Assembly (NCBI GenBank): GCA_021229015.1
Contig: CM037785.1
Coordinates: 36,887,850-36,951,849, forward strand
Source of the DNA: Solen grandis
Taxonomy: Eukaryota > Mollusca > Bivalvia > Adapedonta > Solenidae
Length of the DNA stretch: 64,000 nt
Direction of reading: 5' to 3'
A model generated the notes under the pieces. The model saw nothing but the letters and a program-made list of their open reading frames with translations. It made no database searches and was not told where the DNA came from. Positions 43,430 to 56,600 of this stretch are shown one piece after another. The position numbers were made by a program, and so were the translations under genes. Positions within the stretch are counted from its first letter, which is position 1. Each line of letters begins with the position of its first letter.

Positions 43430-44830
43430 TAAGTTTGCACAATATTGTATGGGTTTACATTGGTAGCTTAAGCAATGTCTAAAATATTCCGACGTGTTAT
43501 TAAATCACATTTAGTTATTTGTATAAAACTGTTGAGGCTAAACATGAGAGAAAAGCGTTTGATTGAAGAGGGGATTTAATTCAGATTGCTGCGAAAGTCC
43601 TAGGAGAAAAGTACTGAAGATTGGTGAGAACACAGCAAATGTTGTCGCGTTGTTGAAATTTTACGACGATATTAGAAATAACGATTTGGGGTCTATGATA
43701 TGAAAAAGTGTTACATTGGTATTCGAATAGACCAATTCACCAGGTGTTTGGCAATATTCGGTATTATTCGGTGATTTAAATTGACCAATCAGTGATAGGA
43801 TCAAAATCTCAAGTGTATCTGAACAATGTGTTGAACATTCACCAGCATGTGAAGTAGTTGTTCGGGGAGTGCTCGTTGATTTACATAGGTTTACGTCCAA
43901 TTTCAGAGTGAAATGGTCTCAAAAAGTTAGTGTAATTTGAAATAGAATATTTCTTCAAAGGAGAAAAGAACGAAAACAACAGTTAAATTCATTTTTCGCA
44001 CGTCATATGTCTTGTAAATTTTTGAAATCTTCAAATAATGAAAATTATTTTTTTTTCCACGATGCTTTGAAAGCATTTTTCATTTAGTTCAAAGACGATA
44101 GCTCGATTCTGCGCAAAGGGAAAAGGCAACAATCATTTAAAATATGATTTTGACTATGACAGACAAAGGCTTACATTGAAAATAAGGATATAAGACATGA
44201 TAAGAAATAAAACACAGCGTTGTGTTCAGCGTGGTCGTGATACTATATCCATCATAGAGCAACTTCCGGCCTATCTCTGGTGGGAAGGTCTCTTGATATG
44301 AAAACACCGAGTGATAAGACTAATGCTCGAACCAACAGCGGCGAGGAGCCAAGCGACTGAAGTACGTCATACGTTGGCTGTGTGATTGTATTCATTGTAT
44401 TTATCAACATGACACTATGAGAGTGTACTTTTGCCAAAGATTGCGATGCAAGCTCGTTTAGTTTGGACCCATTTCATGACAATAAACGTTTTGTTATTTG
44501 GCAGGACTTCATGTTTGACGAAGGAGTGTTGGGTAATTCATAGCATTCAACCTGAGTTCCGCACTCTTTCTTTTTTCGTGAAACATAAACAAATATTCAC
44601 ATAGAAAATGTTGAACGATAAAAGTGCTGTGAACAATCAATACTACCACAAACATTTACCACTGCTACGCCGAGTTCTATTACTGATACACTATTACTAC
44701 TACTACAAAAATAATTTTCATACAACGTTAGAAATTAAAATGGATAACATTACATTTCTTTTAATATAAAAGTAAGATACCAAATCAAAATTCGAAAGAA
44801 AAAATATCTTAATAAAATTTAAATAAAAAA
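43430..44830. other. no gene recognised; expected location of exons 2-4 of the distal FABP copy
   Basis: AT-rich; searched by eye for FABP exon 2/3 homologues on the minus strand without success. Confidence 0.4.
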
Positions 44831-44838
44831 TAACAAAC

Positions 44839-44908
44839 CTATTGCTTTCATGTATTCCTCGAAATTCTCCGAAGTTTCAATTTTCCATTTCCCAATAACA
44901 CTCGCCAT
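44839..44908 (-). CDS. second FABP first exon (distal copy)
   Basis: Encodes MASVIGKWKIETSENFEEYM plus KAIG from the ATG at 44908-44906, with donor ATAG|GTTTGT. Length (70 nt) and phase equal those of the exon at 37618-37687. The two differ at eight synonymous and only three amino-acid codons, so both look selected. It is either an alternative first exon of the same gene or the start of a tandem duplicate whose other exons I could not find between 37.7 and 44.8 kb. Its upstream region shows no good TATA box. Confidence 0.88.
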
Positions 44909-45255
44909 TGTGTTGTTATGAAAATACACCTGTAGTCTGCAATAGTATCGGTAACGTAGCCTGAAACTAAACCGTTGTCACGCGACTAAAGAATTTCCCG
45001 GATGTTATCACTCAGGCGCTTGATGTCTGGTACAGGCGATGCGCCAATCAGTTAATCGGCTGAGGCAGGCGCTTGGTCTTTGAATGTCAGTACCTATATC
45101 TATCAGTGCACGCAACTCCAATCTGTTTGAAAAGAAATAAACAAAACAAAAAATAATAAACTTTGAATATATACGTGCAAAAATATAGACAACATACGAA
45201 CACTCGGAACTATTTTTATCTAATCTTTTATATTTTCGTAAAACTATAACCAAAT

Positions 45256-45355
45256 NNNNNNNNNNNNNNNNNNNNNNNNNNNNNNNNNNNNNNNNNNNNN
45301 NNNNNNNNNNNNNNNNNNNNNNNNNNNNNNNNNNNNNNNNNNNNNNNNNNNNNNN
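45256..45355. other. assembly gap (100 N)
   Basis: Exactly 100 N, the conventional length for a scaffold join of unknown size. Sequence character differs on the two sides. Confidence 0.99.
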
Positions 45356-47815
45356 TCCCAGTCAGTAAACCTAGCACAACATCCTTAAACTCAAAATCCA
45401 CACATGACTCCCTTTCAGAGAAAAAAAACACTGCTGCACAAATATCAGTGAAGTAAAACTAAAAAATGGCGTCTCCCTCGCTGTCACAACAAAAAAAAAT
45501 TTTTAAAATGATTTTTTTTTTACCCCGAGGCGTATTTGAAGTTTTTTAAAAAAACAAACTTAGGGAAATGAACTCGCGTAAAAAATCTTTTTTGGAAAAA
45601 AGACAAATTTTGTTAATTTTTACTTGTGGGCGCAGTGGTTATCTACAACTGAAGGGGAGGTAACTACTGCGGGGGGGGTTTGCCTTAATCCTTGGGAAAA
45701 ACATACCTTTTTATTTATACACCTTAAAAATAACTTCATGCCAAAATATCTTGAATTTTTACTACGCCATGCAAATTTACTTTTACTTTTTTTTCCACTT
45801 TTCACTTCAAAAAAAAACTAATATTCCATTCAACCTTTTCGCCTGTCAAAAAAAAACATTGTTTGGTTGTGAATATAAACCCTCCTCCTTAGCAAAAGGA
45901 ACAAATGCACAGTTTAAAAACTCCAGAATTATGAATTGCTTCAGGGCCTATAGTCAGGGGAAACGTGGGAAGTAAAATGATTTAAATACAACACGTAGTT
46001 TCAAATGAAATAGGTGCATTTTAAAATCGGGGGGTTTTTGCAACAGTGATTTTTTGTCTTGAAATTTAAAAAAACACAGCAAAAAACGTGTGGGGTATTA
46101 CGTGAAACGAGCTTGATATTTGTCCTTGTCACAGGGCTACAACATGTGGCTTTTAAAAAACATCTGCCATTTTAATTGCGGTTCCATGTAGGAATTTTAT
46201 AAATCCCGAATGTCTTTTTAAAACCCTTTTCCCAAACCCCCGCTGCAGCCTTTTTAGGGATAATGATTTTTTTAAGTCCGTCTCGGCCGACACTTTCATC
46301 AACGAAAGTTAACTGAAACTGACAAAAAACAAAAACCAGGGGAAGCCAGTGGGGGAGCACATTTACAGTAGAGGGAAAGCGACCGCGTTTTTTTAATGAA
46401 AAAATTTTTGGGAAAGTCCAAGTCAATTGCATGGCATATCATGAATTTTAACCTAAAGGAAACCTTGATTTGATATACTTCTAAGTGGAAGAAACAGCAG
46501 AAATAAAAAGCATTGACATTATGATGTAGTTTTTTTTTCCCAACCAAAAAAAGAATTTTTAAATATTAGAAAATGTTAATGTACCCCAATACAAAAAGTG
46601 AAATTGAATTATATTACTTTGAGACTGTCACGTATATTAGTATTTTTTTATAAATACAGTAATCACATGCCTCAAACTTAAAGATAGCTTGCCCATCTTT
46701 AATTCTCCTTTTATATAATGTTTGCAAAACAGGTGTCTGGGGCCTTCTAAACCTTTACTGATAGCACAATGTTACCAAACCTTTCGAGTTTTAAAAAACA
46801 ACAACTGGTATCCCTCTGTTTTAAAAAAGGATCCGGAGAAGACTTTGCCCAATTTTTTTTGGAGAATTTCCTGAATGCATCCCCCATTGTTTTTTTCTTC
46901 CTGTTTACACTAACAATTTTCTTTGTTAAATTGGAAATATTTTTACAGTATTAAAGTGTACATTGCCAATGAATATTTTATTTTTACACTTTCAAATTTT
47001 AAAAGAGTATGACTTTTTATCTGATGTTGAGTTTTATTTGTGGTACATATGTTTTCCTTATTTTAAATTTGGGGGAAAAATACATTATTGAAACCATTTT
47101 TTGATCTAGCGAACTTTTTTCTCAAAAAAAATTTATTTGCCAAATTTAAAATGAAAATCATTTTATAGGTTTAGAAAACAATCTGTTTTAATGATTTGAG
47201 AATAATCAAGTTTTAGACAATAAATTTTGGAATTTTGGGGAATCAATTTTTATGAATTTAATTTTTTAGATTTTCCTTTTTTGTTGGAGTACATCATTTA
47301 AATGCCCTAAATAAACATGTCTTGAAAAGAACTTTTGGGTTTTGAAAAAAAATGGTGAAATTATCTGAAACACTACATCAATTGGCAAATGTCCAACAAA
47401 GAACTTTTGGAGCTACATTGTCCTCCCGAGAAGTTTTTTTATTTCTACATGTAACTAAGGGTTCTAAATCCTTGTATTAAACATTTAAGATGTTTTATGG
47501 ACAGGATTGATTGTGCGTCACAACTACAGACGGGGGAGGTGACCGCCAAATGTGTGCCGTTCAGGGCCCTACTACATCGGGGGGGATATATAATGGTGGT
47601 ACCGTGACATAAACCCGCCCTTAAATAGCATTAGTAATGTTTAATGCTAAGGGGTTTTATTTCACTGTTTTTTTTCTTCAAAAGTATGCCTAAAATTTCC
47701 ATTTTACATATATAAAAAAATGTCAAAGACTTCAAACTATCTGTTTTTAAAAGGGCCCTACCTTCAAAATTTTCTTTGGTAAAAAGGTGAAGAATTAGTC
47801 TTTCCCCTCAAAAAA
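45356..47815. other. low-quality-looking DNA, no gene
   Basis: Homopolymer runs of A, T, G and C of four or more are conspicuously common compared with the left of the gap. No domain recognised; any coding frame would be broken by such errors. Confidence 0.55.
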
Positions 47816-47819
47816 TTAA

Positions 47820-48803
47820 AATGTTGTTTGCCGTCGTTTTTCGAAGAAAAAAACAAGCTTTGTTTGTAAATCCGGCGTCCCCCGTTGTCATGTTACGTCA
47901 TCCGAATCCTAACGTTGGCCATAACTTCTCTACTATTCCATATACAACTTTCATTTTTGGTCTGCATATTCATCTGGACAAGGCCTATCCAGACATATGC
48001 AAATTTTTTACCTATTGACCTTGACCTTGACATTTAACCTATTTTTGCTGTATTTTTTTTAAACTTTTAAATGCCTGTCATTTCAGAACCGTTACAAACA
48101 GGGCACTGATATTTCACATGTGAATTCCTTGTGGCAAGACCTTTCCAGCAATGTTACAATTTTGGACTTTGACCTTGACCTTTGAACTTTGACCTATTTT
48201 TGAAATGTTTAACAAAAAACTTTAAGGTTGGCATTAACTTTTTACTTTTTGACATACATCTTATATATGTGGTATGCATATTCATCATGACAGTGGTTTT
48301 CAGATATACCTCAATATTTTATATATCGAACTTGACCTTTGACCTTATTTTGCCATAACTTTGGACAAGTTTATAGTAGATATTTCTTTGTCATTTTTCA
48401 ATATTTTTTTTTTTTAAATTATGTATACTGGTTTGTCATCATTTGAACCTGTGCAGGTGTGTGATTTGGTCATGATCTTTAGGCAGATAAAAAAGAACAT
48501 TTTTTTTTAAAAGACTTCAATTTTACGTTTTGTGTTGATTATCAAAAACTCAATGAATTAGCAATGTGATTTTTTGTTTACATATTTACATCTTTGTGTT
48601 GTATACATTCTATTCCATGCATAGGTCAAGGTCATCCTTCAAGGTCAAAGGTCAAATTTAAAGGGTATGGTACTTTAACTTTGCATTTAAAGGCTTACGG
48701 TTTTAGTGGTTATTTTCAAGGTCAACTTTTTTAAGTGTTTGACAAAAATTGTGTAACGTTGGCAAAAACAGACGAGCGTTGGCACTCGCATGTGGTGCTC
48801 TTC
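47820..48803. repeat. GACCTT-rich dispersed repeat
   Basis: Clusters of TGACCT half-sites: TGACCTTGACCTTGACA (48016), GACTTTGACCTTGACCTTT (48165), CTTGACCTTTGACCTTA (48331) and inverted AGGTCAAGGTCATCC and AAGGTCAAAGGTCAAA (48623-48655). It ends GACGAGCGTTGGCACTCGC near 48771. The inverted layout and defined end suggest a transposon-derived repeat rather than a regulatory cluster. Confidence 0.55.
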
Positions 48804-49497
48804 TTTTAAGTGTATATAATTATAGTTTTGTTTTATGAATAATAAGAATCAGTTAAAAGTTTGACTTTTGAATATAACAGTTAATGATTTTTTTGCTTTG
48901 TGAATTATTAGAATCACTTACTAAAAGGAAAGGAAAAAATGCATACAAACTTCTATTTTAAACTGAAATATGGCAAAACAAATAACAGGAAATGGGAAAA
49001 ATTAGCAAAAATCGGCAACAAAAATACAAACAAATATAGTTGTATATCTTACATACTAAATTTATCCTTTTTAATTATACACGTATGATGAAGTTGTGTA
49101 TGCTCATAGCTGTCGACAAGTTACGGCATGTTTTTCTAATCTCTAATTCCAGTACGCAGCCCCTGTGAAGTGACTTGTATGTCAAAACGTTATGGATTTA
49201 TCATGGATTTGGCCGTTACGTAAAAAACGGTGAATCATGCAGCGATGCAAAATCTTCCGGAAGAAAGTTTGCTTCCATGGGAAATGCACGGTAGGATTCT
49301 CTTACCCCTCCACATGGCTCAAACCTCTCCCTGTCCCCATATAGATTTCATTAACCCGTTACCTCATGAATATTCATGTACAAATATATCACTTTATTAA
49401 TATTAGTTATCTGAACTTAAAATGATATATGAAATATTGATTTTTCCTTGCTGTGCAAAACTGTGTAGAACCTGATCAATGATACTGCATAAGAAAT

Positions 49498-49912
49498 CAG
49501 AAGAGACCCAGATCTGACTCCAGCTTCCTTTCAAAAGCTGTCCCAACCTGGGTCTGGTGTCAGAAGAGACCCAGATCTGACTGCTCCTTTCAGAAGCTGT
49601 CCAACCTGGGTCTGGTGTCAGAAGAGACCCAGATCTGACTGCTCCTTTCAGAAGCTGTCCAACCTGGGTCTGGTGTCAGAAGAGACCCAGATCTGACTGC
49701 TCCTTTCAGAAGCTGTCCAACCTGGGTCTGGTGTCAGAAGAGACCCAGATCTGACTGCTCACTTTCAGAAGCTGTCCAACCTGGGTCTGGTGTCAGAAGA
49801 GACCCAGATCTGACTGCTCCTTTCAGAAGCTGTCCAACCTGGGTCTGGTGTCAGGAGAGACCCAGATCTGACTGCGCCTTTCTGAAGCTGTCTAACCTGG
49901 GTCTTGTGTCAA
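49498..49912. repeat. 58-bp tandem repeat, 7 copies
   Basis: Units start at 49498, 49561, 49619, 49677, 49735, 49794 and 49852 with CAGAAGAGACCCAGATCTGA. Each holds AGACCCAG and its complement CTGGGTCT about 35 bp apart, so every unit can fold. The middle copies are nearly identical; the first and last are divergent. Confidence 0.93.
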
Positions 49913-50176
49913 AGTATGTCTGTATGAGAGCAGATTGACTTTTCTGGAAAAATATTTATGTTTGTTATAAGTATATCTAGAAATTTATTGAAATTAACAG
50001 ATGAAAATTTGTCAGAATCTTAATGATTTTGATTATGACTATCAGGTTTTTATAAGAATTTTTGTCACCATCAATTTTATTTCTCTTGTTCAGTTAACAT
50101 ATTTAGTTAAATACAACAACATTATTGTTGTTATTAGAAGACAGTTAAGCTTGTTGTAATGGAAATCTAACTATAT

Positions 50177-50182
50177 TTATAT

Positions 50183-50249
<67 letters not shown>

Positions 50250-50253
50250 TTTG
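50177..50253. repeat. (ATTT)n microsatellite
   Basis: About eighteen ATTT units. Confidence 0.95.
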
Positions 50254-50379
50254 ATTTGTATGCATGGTGACCATTAACCATTTACCTCTCTAGTGTATCA
50301 TGATAATGACCAACTGGACCCGTATAAAACCAGATCAGCCTGAATGTGATTCTCAGGATGATCAAGCTGTAGCTGCAGC

Positions 50380-50620
50380 TCCCCCTCCCGAAATTTACCA
50401 GCCCGGAAAGTCTCGAAGGACCGTAACGCGAAAAACCAAGCCCCTGAACTTGCCCAGAACGCCCGAAAAACCAAGGGCCGAAGGACCGTAACCGAAAAAC
50501 CGCCGAACTGACTCATAACCTGAAAAACGCCTAACTAACTCATACGCTGAAAAACCAATCAAGCCGTCGCTAAAAACCAAGCGGTTTTGCTCGTCCCCTG
50601 AAAAAAAAAGCCCCTTTTTT
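50380..50620. repeat. degenerate short repeats (CGAAGGACCGTAACC / CTGAAAAAC)
   Basis: CGAAGGACCGTAAC recurs at about 50413 and 50479, and GAAAAACC-GCC-GAACTGACTCATAAC-like units recur to 50600. Frames here are repeat-driven. Confidence 0.5.
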
Positions 50621-50649
50621 TTACTCATAACGCGGTCGTCGACTGCTTT

Positions 50650-53600
50650 CAAGGGCCCAAAAAAGGTAACAGTGTATTCGGTAGGCAGTTTAAACTTTCC
50701 CCAACCCCCCCCCCCAAATTTTGTGGGTTTTTAAAAGACATATTACTTTCAATTGGGGGGGCTTTTCTTGCTTATTCGGGATTTTTCCCAAAAAAGGGGA
50801 TTTCTTTGTTACCAAAAAAATAAAGATTTTTTATTTTTGGGGGTTTTAAATTCCGGGACCCCCTGGGTTTTTTCTAAATTTTTTAAAAACTTCCTTCGGG
50901 GCCCCCCCAGGTAGTGGACTCTCCCCCTTCGAAACCCTGCATTCTGCTTTAAAGGGGTTCTTGGGGGAGTCTTTGGGGGTCTTGGGTATTGGGTCCCCCA
51001 TGACCTCGTCCTGCATCATAAAAGACAAGGAGGTGACTGTTTTTTATCATTTTTCGTTGGGAAGGGCACCTTACGAAAATGAAGGGCCCCTTGGGGTCGG
51101 TTTCCCCCCCAAAGGAAAGGGGGATAATTTGGGTTTTGCCCTTTTGTCCCCTTCCCAGATTGAACTTAACCTCAAAAAATTTGTTTTTCCCCAAAACTTC
51201 ATGTTGGTTTTAACCAAAAAAGGGTGATAAAAGAAACTGTAATCTTCCTTCAAGTTTATTATCCCCATCGCATTTTCCATTTAAATTTTTTTTTTGGATC
51301 TCTTAAAGTTTTTGGGAAAAATTTAAACCCAAAGGTGCTAATTTGCATTGGGAGGGAAAATGCAAAAACTTTTAACTCTTCCTTGATAACTTTAAAAAGA
51401 ATTTTTCCCCTTTTTGTTTGTTTTCTTCTTCTTTTTGTTTCGGATAAATAACAAAAACAAAAAGGGCCCAACATTATCTTCAAGTGCAAAAATTCTTTAG
51501 GAAAATCAAGTTTAAAGTTATAAATTTAGATATTCAGGGGTGAATTTCTCGTTTCCCCAATGCCTTCTTTTTACACAAATGGGAACCTAAAGTCCTTTTT
51601 TGCTTTCCTCAATAAAAAGGGAAAGGTTCTGTCAAAAAGCCCAAGACCAACCAAAAAATTCTAAAAACAAGGAAAGTTCCTGCTTTCAAAACCGAATTTC
51701 CCCACCCCTATTAGTATTATCCTTTTAAAAATATTTTCTATTTTACTTCGCTTTTGATTTGGAAAAAAAAAGGGTAAAAAATGAAACCTGGGGTTTTAAA
51801 AACCCTTTCTTTTCACAAAAGAGGTTTCAATTTATAAAATTCTTTCAAAAAAAATCTTAATTTCAAAAAGGAAAAAATTTTATTCCTTTTTTGAAAAAAG
51901 AAAAGGTTCCTTGTGTTTTTTTTGGGAAAATGAATTTTATTACAAAAAATTAAATATTTTTTACATGTCTAACTTCAAAAGTTTAGGGTCCTTTTGAAAA
52001 AAAAAAAGTGCCTTGATATCAAAAAAAACAGCCTCCTGCTTTTTTCGCCCTGTTCTTAAATACAACTTACTGAAACAATTAAATTTTTTTTGAAGATATA
52101 CAAGGGGAAATATTACCCCCAGAACTTGTTTTTTTTCTTTTTAAAAAAAATCGCTGAATTTTCTCTTTTTTTCCCTTTCTTTCCGCGGCAAAACACCAAA
52201 AAACAACCAGGGTCAGGGGGATTTTTGGCTGCTTTATAGCCCCTCAAAAAGTCCAAATTTACTTTGTTGGGCGTAGTCCCGCATTGCAGAATCCCCGCCC
52301 GATTTTCACATTTTTTGGTGGAACCCTCCTCAGAATTTTCTTCCTTTAACGATGTTTTTTAGCCATTGTCGGCTGTTCTTTTGGGGAATTTTCCCCAAAA
52401 ACGGGTTTGGCCCTTGAATTTTAAAAAATCCAGATTTCACGTTTACACCAAAACATTTCTTTCTAAAGAAAATCTTCTTTTAAACGAAAAGTTTTTCCAT
52501 AAAACCCAGCAAATTTGGTATGGGATAATTTTCCAAAATGGTGGAGTTTGGCCCTTTAAAGTAAAAAAACCCCGTTTTTCATTTTGGGGACACTTCTTAA
52601 ATTTTTCCCCCTGTAATTACTTAATTTTCGCCCTTTTTTGGGGGATTTTGTTCTTTTGATTTTTGCAATGAAAAAAAATTTTCCAGGTGAGAATTCAGGG
52701 GCCCAAAATTTTCGCCCTCTTTTTCCCTTTGTTTTTTTTGCCCCTTTTTTTTTAAACCTTACCATTTTGGACGGGGGGGGTTGATTGGCTTATAATAATC
52801 CCAGGTTAACTTGAAGCGAACGGTCTCCCAACGCGCGTTATGTTGTTTTTAGCCTTTAGACGAAAATTTTCCAGCCCAAAATTTAAGGGCAAGCATTTTT
52901 AAAGACCTCCAGCCCAAAGTAAGGTCCCCGGGAACCACAAGGAAAGATGGAAAATGAAACTTTATTTTTTTAAACAAAAAAAATTGCTAGTCTACAGGGT
53001 TTGGTTGGTTTTAAAATTTAAATAAGGTGCATTTTTCATTTTCAAGGCTGCCACTATTAAACTGTGGTTTCTTTTTATTACTAGATTTTGCCTTTGCCCT
53101 TCAAACAAAATTTAAGTTCTAAAGTGGTTCAGTAAAAATATTCCTAACAAATTTATTTTTTTTTTGAAGAAGGGTTCTTGAAACACATGGCGGCTTAAAA
53201 ATTTTTTCCACGGGCGGGGGGGAATCCACGTTCTCCTTTTAAATTTGTTTTAAAAAAGGGTAAACTTACCTGGCTCGTCTTTCTCCATGAAGCAGCAAGG
53301 GGTGCTAATTACAAGTGGCTCAAAAAATTTAAAATTTCACCAAGAAAAAACCCCCCTATCCAATATCCATATCTTCCCTTTGGGGGAAAAATTTTTCAAA
53401 ACTTTTCCTTTAGACATCAAAAAAATAAAAATGTTCCACTTTATTAAATGGGGAATATCGTTTTAGTTCTTGGTCCATGGGGGTTTAACAATTTTTTGTG
53501 AATATAAAAACAAAATTGATATTCAGGAAAACAAAAGGGTAAAAAAAAGATAAATATTTTAATTTAAAAATTTTCGGAACACCCATCGGGGCTTTACCGT

Positions 53601-56600
53601 GGAAAATGGAAAAAAACCATTTTTTTTGGTATTTTTAGGGAGTATTTTAAAATCATAAAGGGGGGGTTAAAAAGAATTTCTGAAAGTAAAAACACTATTC
53701 TTTTAAATTTTTTTTACAATTAAAATTTATAAGAAAAAATTTTGCAATTTTTAAAGGGAATTATAGGGCAAAAACCCTTTTACCGGAAAGGAATTACGGG
53801 CAAAAACCCTTAAGACAGCTAGGGTACTGAATACAGGTGGCTGCCTAGTACAATAAAATTTACTTACAAAATTGGATTCTCCCAAGAATAATTTTCATCG
53901 TATTTTTTATAGTGGTATGAATTGGGGTTAGCCCTCGGTTTTTCCTCAACTTGAAATTTTGACAATCAGGGGCCATTCACAAACTTTCTTATATCAAATT
54001 TGATTTTAGCCATAAATGTTGTTCTATTAGTATCACTTGTGTCTTATTCACAGTAAAACATAAAAAAGGGTAACCCATTTACATTGTTTTATACAAACAC
54101 AAACAAAAACCCTTCGGGAAAAACCTATTATAATTGTAATTATAATATGTAATAAAGTAAAACATACAACATCATTTACAACAAAATTAAACAACATGCA
54201 TAAAACAATAATAAAACAGCATTCAAAAACAATAGGCCATTTAAGACCTTTTACGGAAAAAAGCTTATCTTAAAAAAATTAACAAAAAACACACAATCAA
54301 TCCCTTAAAATATGCGTATTTTTTTCACATGAAGAACTCCAAAATTTTATTTTAATTTGTATACACATTGATTAAAGCTTTCTGTTTTTAATTTCTTTAA
54401 AATCTTATAATGTGATGAGCAGAATTTTATTATTTTTTTGGGGATAATCTCAATTTTATAGATTCTTGTGAAACACAGTCCGTTGAAAAACCTTAAGGGG
54501 CTTGATATATAAAAAAAAAAGTCCTCTACCAAAAAAAATTTACCCTGTAAGGGGTTTTTAATGAATAGTTAAAACTATGGAAAGAAAAACAGCAAAGAAA
54601 AAACACGGGAAACTTTCAAACAAGGCCTTCGATCATTTTTAAGACTTTAGTTTTTACTTCAGTAAGCTTTAAATTTTATTTACCTGCATTTCAGGGCATA
54701 TACTTCTACACAGTTCTTTAGCTTTTTACAATTTCAACAAGATTATCCATAAAACTCAATTTTGCATTTTTCTTGCACTTTTATTTATGTCTACATTATC
54801 GGGTGGACAGGATTTCCCTGGTGTTTGTTTGAATAAGGATTTTCAAGAAGATTTTCATGGGGGGGAGATAAAGGGTGCCACACAGCAACATCTCACTGTC
54901 TGATGACGCTTTACAACACGTTGTTTTTTTTTGTTGTTGTTGTTGTTTTTTTTGAGGCGGGGGGGGGGGCATAAAACCCACTGCTAATGATTTGCATACA
55001 CCAAAATTTTGCATGATATCACAGTTTCTGAAGGCCTGATTTCACAACCTGGGAAGGGCATAATTTTCAGAGTTATATTGGGCAAATCATATCAATTGAT
55101 TTTATAACCCACAACAGGGTCAGATAAATATCCAAGGGGCTGTTTGGCAAAATTTTGCACCTGTTTAGCACAATATCACTTTGGAACAATTTTTCATCGG
55201 TTTTGGCACGATATCACACTTTAGCAGCACTTAATTTTTTTTTCATAGTCCTCAAATAGGTCATGTGATTTTAATCAAAGCAACAAACAAGAAACCCTTT
55301 AACAAACATGAAAAAAGGGGGAAAAAATGGAATTTTGGGTCTAAAAAAAGTGGGAAAATATAGACTTATTAAAAGGAATTTTTTTGGTTTGAAGAACTTT
55401 TTTTCTGGTCTAAAAGAAACATGGTTTTTATTTTATAAAAAAAAGGGGATCCAAAATTTGTATACCCTTTTATTTTAAAATTGTGAGGCACGTTATTGGG
55501 TAATGCCACCCACATTTGGGTGACAGGAATCTGTCATGACCCCCCCCCCCTCCTTCTCTTTTTCATATTGTGAAAAATTTTAAATCATTTTTGAAGTTAC
55601 CTTGATTATTTTATTTTACTCAATTGGTTGCCAGGGTGAAAAAGACAAAAAATAATGTGTAAGGAACATTTTTTTTGGTAAGATTTTTTGCAAATTAAAT
55701 CTGTGACTTGTCTAGTCTTTTTACCCCGATAAATAAGGACATTCAACATCATGATACAGGATGAGGGGTCGTTTCATCCATCGACCCCTCTTTCTGCCCA
55801 AACGATTACTGCTAACTGCTGTCAAAATTTTGATAAAACTTTCACAAAGAAAACCAAAGTGGTTCCTAATGAAAACCAATTTTGTCCCCGTGTCAGAATT
55901 TGGGTACTTTCACATGAATAAAAATTATTATTTTCTCAGAATTAATTAGTCTGAGGCCGGGAGCAATTTTATAGCAACCCATATTTAAAAGGCAGAGAAC
56001 AGTATCCAAGGTTTTGGTTCACACTTATTAACATGCCTTTTGGGCCATACACATTTTGTTAATTTTTCACTTTAAATTAAAAAAACATAAAAATTGAAAA
56101 AAAAATTCAGGTTTCTTTTAAAGCCTGTTGCATTTACATTAAAATTTTTTTTCTTATTTTTTAAGGCATCCCCACTTAAAATTAAAGACTAAAAAAGGTA
56201 TCTACATTATGATAAAAATAAGAAACTATGGCGGAATTTTTATCTCCCTTTAATTTCAAAAACATCTCTTTGGGTTCTTTACTTGGTTTCCCAATAATCA
56301 CAGATAAAGGCAACACAGCTAGGTATAATGGGGCCTTTAAATAACTGAGACCCAAAAGGGAAAGGAGTTTGGCCCGGGGGATTGAAATTGTTCAGGGCCT
56401 TTCCCAGACAAAAAGACGGGCCCAAAAATTTAGGAAATTAAAAAGGGATTATTAAATTTTATAAAATTTGTATTTTACTGGAATGAAAAAAGAAAGACTA
56501 AGCTTCTTTTTAAATCTTGAGGCAACGCCACTATTCCAAAATGAGGTCTAGTTAGTTTATACTTCTGTTTTAGTAATTTGTGATTAGATAACCAAAAAGG

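Noticed and set aside
50846..51280. Several overlapping frames in both directions
   Set aside because: In the homopolymer-inflated region; no domain in any frame.
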